A stretch of DNA of 64,000 nt, from positions 390,835,581 through 390,899,580 of the forward strand of contig NC_058518.1 of NCBI RefSeq assembly GCF_904849725.1. The letters are read 5' to 3'. A program made the position numbers and the translations under genes. Of the stretch, positions 59,101 to 64,000 are shown in pieces. The notes under the pieces are model-generated. The model ran no database searches. It was not told where the DNA came from and saw only the letters and a program-made list of their open reading frames with translations. The first letter of the stretch is position 1. The number at the start of each line of letters is the position of its first letter. This DNA is from Hordeum vulgare subsp. vulgare. Its lineage: Eukaryota; Streptophyta; Magnoliopsida; Poales; Poaceae.

Positions 59101-60317
59101 TGCCAAGAACGGATCCTTTCTAGAGAAAGAGTTTCTCTCGAAAGAAGTAAGTGGGAGGAAAGTAGAACTTGATGAGGTAATTACACCCCCTCTCGGACCG
59201 GAGAGTAGCGCAGCACGAGAAATTGTTCCTATGGCGCCTACGCCAACTGAAGAGGAAGTTAATGATGATGATCATGAAGCTTCAGATCAAGTTGCTACTG
59301 AACCACGAAGGTCCACAAGGGTACGTTCCGCACCAGAGTGGTACGGCAACCCTGTGATGGAAATCATGTTGTTAGACAACGGTGAACCTTCGAACTATGA
59401 AGAAGCAATGGCGGGCCCGGATTCCAACAAATGGCTTGAGGCTATGAAATCCGAGATAGGATCCATGTATGAGAATAAAGTATGGACTTTAGTGGACTTT
59501 CCTGATGATCGCCGAGCCATAGAAAATAAATGTATCTTCAAGAATAAGACTAATGCAAACGGTAATGTGACCGTTTATAAAGCTCGACTTGTCGCAAAGG
59601 GTTTTCGACAAATTCAATGAGTTGACTACAAAGAGACTTTCTCTCCTGTAGCGAAGCCGAAGTCAGTCTGAATCATGTTAGCAATTGCCGCCTTTTAAGA
59701 TTATGAAATTTGGCAAATGGACGTCTAAACAACGTTCCTTAACGGGAATCTTAAGGAAGAGTTGTATATGATGCAACCAGAAGGTTTTGTCGGCCCTAAG
59801 GGTGCTAACAAAGCGTGCAAGCTCCAGCGCTCCATCTATGGGTTGGTGCAAGCATCTCAGAGTTGGAACATTCGCTTTAATGAGGTGATTAAAGCGTTTG
59901 GGTTCATACAGGTTTATGGAGAAGCCTGTCTGTACAAGAAAGTGAGTGGGAGCTCTGTAGCTTTCCTCTACATGTGAAGCGGAGTACATAGTTGCTTCAG
60001 AAGCGGCTCATGAAGGAATTTGGATGAAGGAGCTCATCACCGACCTTGGAGTGGTTCCAAGTGCGTCGGGTCCAATGACACTCTTATGTGATAACACTGG
60101 GGCCATTGCCATAGCCAAGGAGCCCAGGTTTCACCGGAAGACCAAGCACATCAAACGCCGCTACAACTCCATCCAGGACCATGTCTAGAGTGGAGTAATA
60201 GATATTTGTAAAGTACACACGGATCTGAATGTTGCAGACCCATTGACTAAACCTCTTCCTCGAGCAAAACATGATCAACACCATAATGCTATGGGTGTTC
60301 GATACATCACAGTGTAA
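56138..60317 (+). pseudogene. WIS-type Copia gag-pol, interrupted and internally deleted
   Basis: ATG at 56138 (MANVNLNFNAFLEKNELKDD), stop at 56254-56256, an 833-bp insertion at 56352-57184, then a long open frame 57190-58919. That frame covers gag end, zinc knuckle (CFYCKGKGHWKRNC near 57730), protease with VFDTG near 57879, integrase zinc site (LWHYRLGH near 58290) and integrase Asp/Asp/Glu in HTDLCGPM, SDRGGEY and YERCNRT. A stop follows at 58917. The frame resumes at 59027-59620 (linker, PEWYGNPVMEI) and ends in TGA. The RT start has further stops, then a deletion at about 59968 joins FLNGN...SSVAFL directly to STCEAEYIVA of RNase H. This removes about 640 bp including YVDD. The end is VADPLTKPLPRAKHD...YITV, stop 60315-60317. 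Confidence 0.88.
56352..57184 (+). mobile_element. 833-bp LTR-like insertion in gag, perfect target duplication CTACT
   Basis: Starts TGATACGTCTCAAACG and ends CAGCAAACATCA. CTACT is duplicated at 56347-56351 and 57185-57189, and removing it restores the gag codons. The body matches the Athila-type LTR class (TTGACAACCCCTTCATAGCG, CTTGGTTCTCCAACTGAGGG). Near its right end is TTTTTGGCGCCGTTGC (57148-57163), which resembles the primer site normally found outside an LTR. Confidence 0.88.
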
Positions 60318-60335
60318 CTAGATTATTGACTCTAG

Positions 60336-60349
60336 TGCAAATGGGAGAC
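60336..60349 (+). promoter_or_regulatory. Polypurine tract of the WIS-type element
   Basis: TGCAAATGGGAGAC immediately before the LTR start at 60350. Confidence 0.85.
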
Positions 60350-62116
60350 TGTTGGAAATATGCCCTAGAGGCAATAATAAAATGGTTATTATCATATTTC
60401 CTTGTTCATGACAATCGTCTATTGTTCATGCTATAATTGTATTAACAAGAAACAGTAATACATGTGTGAATAAATAGATCACAATGTGTCCCTAGCAAGC
60501 CTCTAGTTGGCTAGCTCGTTAATCAATAGATGATCATGGTTTCCTGATCATGGGCATTAGATGTCATTGATAACGGGATCACATCATTGGCAGAGTGATG
60601 TGATGGACAAGACCCAATCCTAAGCATAGCACTAGATCATATTGTTCGTATGCTAAAGCTTTTCTAATGTCAAGTGTCTTTTCCTTCGACCGTGAGATTG
60701 TGCAACTCCCGGATACCGTAGGAGTGCTTTGGGTGTATCAAACGTCACAACGTAACTGGGTGACTATAAAGGTGCACTACGGGTACCTCTGAAAGTGTCT
60801 GTTGGGTTGGCACGAATCGAGATCGGGATTTGTCACTCCGCGTGACGGAGAGGTATCTCTGGGCCCACTCGGTAGAACATCATCATGAGCTCAATGTGAT
60901 TAAGAAGTTAGTCACAGGATGACGTGCTACAGAATGAGTAAAGAGACTTACCGGTAATGAGATTGAACAAGGTATAGGTATACCGACGATCGAATCTCGG
61001 GCAAGTTCTATACCGACAGACAAAGGGAATAATATACGGGATTGATTGAATCCTTGACATCGTGGTTCATCCGATGAGATCATCGTGGAGCAAGTGGGAG
61101 CCACCATGGGTATCCAGACCCCGCTGATGGTTATTGGTCGGCGAGGTGTCTCGGTCATGTATGCCTGTTTCCTGAACCCGTAGGGTCTACACACTTAAGG
61201 TTCGATGACGCTAGGGTTATAGGGAATTGTTATACGAGGTTACCGAAAGTTGTTAGGAGTCCCGGATGAGATCCCGGACGACACGAGGAGCTCCGGAATG
61301 GTCCGGAGGTAAAGATTGATATATAGTATGGATGGTTTTGGACACCGGAAATGTACCGGTAGCGTACCGGGACCACCGGGACCACCGGAAATGGTCCCGG
61401 GGGTCCACCGGGAGGGGCCACCAGCCCCAAGAGGTAGCATGGGCCAAAAGGTGGAGGGAAACTAGCCCAAAGTGGGCTGGTGCGCCTCCCACAAAGGGGC
61501 CTAAGGCCCAGGAGGTGGAGAGGGGGGAAATCCTAGGCGTTTGGTGGGCCTAAGGCCCACCTAGGGGTGCGCCACCCCCTCCCCCTGCCTTGGCCGCCGC
61601 ACCTCCCATCTGGGGGGGCTGCCGCACCACCTAGGGTGGGAACCCTAGGGGTGGCACCCCCCTACCCTCCTCCTATATATACCTAGGGGTTTGGGGTTGT
61701 TTTGCACACGGTTTCTTCTCTCCCTCGGCGCAGCCCTGCTCCTCTCCTTCCTCCTCCCATGGTGCTTGGCGAAGCCGTACCGGGAGACCTCGTCTCTCCA
61801 TCGACACCATGTCGTCGTGCTGTCGGAGATCTTCCCCAACCTCTCCCCCTTCCTTGCTGGATCAAGGTGCGGGAGACGTCACCGGGCTGCACGTGTGTTG
61901 AACGCGGAGGTGCCGTGGTTCGGCACTAGATCGGAATAACACCGCGATCTGAATCGCCGCGAGTACGACTCCATCAACCGCGTTCTAGCAGCGCTTCCGC
62001 TTAGCGATCTTCAAAGGTATGAAGATGCACTCACCCCTCTCTCATTGCTGGTCTCTCCATAGGAAGATCTGAATATGGCGTAGGAAAATTTTGAATTTAT
62101 GCTACGTTACCCAACA
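60350..62116 (+). repeat. 3' LTR of the WIS-type element (1767 bp)
   Basis: Starts TGTTGGAAATATGCCC and ends TACGTTACCCAACA. TATA box CTATATATAC at 61673-61682. The first bases are shared with Angela LTRs, and the rest is a distinct subfamily that pairs with 44904-45015 plus 53629-54885. Confidence 0.94.
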
Positions 62117-62536
62117 AGAGCATATGTAGGATAGCCCTTAAAATGGGGCAAACTATAAAAATCTGGCGACTATACGAGTATGGCCTATTTTGTTGCCACA
62201 TGAGAGACCGCATAGTCGCTCGGCCCGTAAATGTTTTTACAATTGCCCGCAAATCCCTCCCCGTGACGTGTAGTATATCTAAGGGTTTGCGGCTCGGATA
62301 CGGGACGAAACCCTACCCGCGCACTGCCGCAAATCCAAAATCCACCGCTCAATTTCTTGTCGCCGATGACCTCGCTCCCCTTTCTCTCCTCTAGATGTGG
62401 CGCGAGATGTGGTCGACGGGCCGTGGCGTCGGCAGTGGCAACGACCCCGAGCGGGCGCGATGTGTTGCCTCCGACGCCGCGAGGAAGAGGGATGCCGTGA
62501 AATACACCAAGCGATCCCTTGAGCCACCGCCGTCGC
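62117..62536. other. Unassigned 420-bp island between two LTRs
   Basis: Not recognised as part of a repeat seen elsewhere in the window. The left half is AT-balanced. The right half is GC-rich with a frame from 62395 (MWREMWSTGRGVGSGNDP) preceded by a pyrimidine-rich CTTTCTCTCCTCTAG, which could be a splice acceptor. It could be a gene or promoter remnant, or part of an element cut by both LTRs. Function cannot be stated. Confidence 0.35.
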
Positions 62537-64000
62537 TGAAGGGGAACGTTGCATGGGAAACAAAGAAATTTCCTACGCTCAGCAAGATCAATCTATGGAG
62601 ATCATCATCTACGAGTGGAGAGTTTGGTTCTACATACCTTTTTAGATCGCTAAGCTGGAGCGTTCAACAATGCGGTTGATGTAGTGGTAGGTCTTCGGGA
62701 TCGAATCACAAAATGTCCTGCAATCTCCCGATCAAGTGCCAAACGGACAACACCTCCGCATTCAACACACGTACAGCTTGGTGACGCCTTCACCTCCTCG
62801 ATCCAGCGAACGATGATGAAGTACCAACCCAAGTCCTCCGACAGCACGACGGTGTGGTGAGGTGTTGGTGGTGATAGCTTGGCAGGGCTTCGTCGTGGGG
62901 TTATGGAGGAGAGAAACTGCGAGGGAGAGGAGGGGCAGCGTCGCGGCAAGATTGTCGTGTGGCTGCCCCCTCTCTACCTCTCTATATATATGAGACGGGA
63001 GAGGGAAGGGTGCCCTAGGGTTAACCCTAGGGGCCGGCGGCCAAGGGAGGGGGTGGCGGTTGCTAGGGTTAGGTCCCCCCCACTTGGTTTCCTTGCCACC
63101 CAAGTTGGGCTGGCGGCGCCCCAAGGAGGCCCACCCCCCCCCCCCCCCTTGGCCTAAGTGGGATGGGGAGAGGCGTTGCGCCCAGCCCCCTGGTGGGCTG
63201 TGGTGCCCCCTCTCCTTGGCCCATGAGGCTCCCAAACAATTGTCGGGGCCTCCCAAAACCCCTTTCGGCACTCCGTGAATCCCTCGGTACGCCTCGGAAC
63301 ACTTCCGGACTGCGATGACCTTCATCCTATATATCAATCTTCACCTCCGGACTATTCCGGAGTTCCTCGTCACGTCGAGGATCTCATCCGGGACTCCGAA
63401 CAACCTTCGGTCACCAACACTATGACTCAGTTATGCTTATATCGTCACCGAACCTTAAGTGTGTAGACCATGCGGGTTCGAGAACTATGTAGACATGACC
63501 GAGACACTCTCCGATCAATAACCAATAGCGGGACGTGGATGCCCATATTGGTTCCTACACATTCTACGAAGATCTTCCATCGGTTGAACCTCAATGTCAA
63601 GGATTCAATCAATCTCGTATGTTGTACCCTTTCTCTATCGGTATGTTACTTGCCCGAGATTCGATCGTTGATATCTCCATACCTAGCTCAATCTCATTAC
63701 CGGCAAGTCTCTTTACTCGTTCCATAATACAAGATCCCGCGACCAACTCCTTAGTTACATTTCTTGCAAGCTCATTATGATGTTGTATTATCGAGTGGGC
63801 CCAAAGATACCTCTTCGTCATACGGAGTGACAAATCCCAGTATTGATTCATGCCAACCCAACAGACATCCTTGGAGATACCTGTAGAGCACCTTTATAGT
63901 CACCCAGGTACGTTGTGACGTTTGATACACCCAAGGTATTCCTCCGGTGTACGGGAGTTGCATGATCTCATGGTCATAGGAACAAATACTTGACATGCAG
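62537..64000 (-). repeat. Angela-related Copia LTR, minus strand, runs off the right edge
   Basis: Begins TGAAGGGGAACGTTGCATGG on the plus strand (the LTR end when read on the minus strand, ...CCCCTTCA). TATA-like CATATATATAGAG on the minus strand lies at about 62980-62992. The later part has GTCCCGCTATTGGTTATTG, GTCTCGGTCATGTCTACAT and GGTGACTATAAAGGTGCTC blocks of the group. Its start would lie beyond 64000. A C-run of about 16 lies near 63130. Confidence 0.85.

Overview
This is plant nuclear intergenic DNA made almost entirely of nested LTR retrotransposons. The repeats point to a Triticeae grass (wheat, Aegilops or barley type). There are several copies of the Angela/WIS/BARE-1 Copia group (about 1.75-1.81 kb LTRs starting TGTTGGAAATATGCCC or a close variant), Sabrina/WHAM-like Athila-type Gypsy elements, a gag-only Copia family and one large Tat-type Gypsy element. 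I see no ordinary host gene, rRNA, tRNA or CRISPR array. Family names are from recognition of the sequence, not from a database search.

Layout, left to right. 1-5803 is an Angela-type element on the minus strand. Its gag-pol frame is open for 930 codons up to the left edge, and its 5' LTR is 4049-5803. It sits in a minus-strand LTR fragment (5804-6654). 6655-42054 is one old Sabrina-like (Athila-type) element or its remains, opened repeatedly by later events: a second Athila-type element with only gag (9007-15484); a gag-only Copia element whose LTR and left flank are duplicated around a LINE scrap (18476-25091); a solo LTR inside the second Copia LTR (22377-24062); and, inside the Copia gag gene, a complete 13.1-kb Tat-type Gypsy element (26921-40018, target duplication AAAGG). 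The Copia gag resumes at 40024.

42055-62116 belongs to the Angela/WIS group: a minus-strand LTR piece, a pol fragment, and a tandem arrangement pol-LTR-internal-LTR. The middle LTR holds a complete but coding-dead Angela element (45016-53628, target duplication ACATC), and the gag holds an 833-bp LTR-like insertion (56352-57184, target duplication CTACT). 62117-62536 is a 420-bp island I cannot assign to a repeat. 62537-64000 is another minus-strand Copia LTR that leaves the window.

The most interesting object is on the plus strand of the Tat-type element, antisense to its gag-pol. A gene of eight coding exons plus a likely 5' UTR exon (about 27760-31896) has GT/AG introns whose phases all agree. 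It encodes a protein of roughly 815 residues with a putative gypsy-type transposon domain (Transposase_28 type), a basic lysine-rich middle and a coiled coil. It is now broken by one frameshift and three stops, but its architecture is well kept. Working together: the intact Angela frame at the left edge is the kind of element that could supply proteins in trans to decayed copies such as 45016-53628. Most other coding regions here are pseudogenes.
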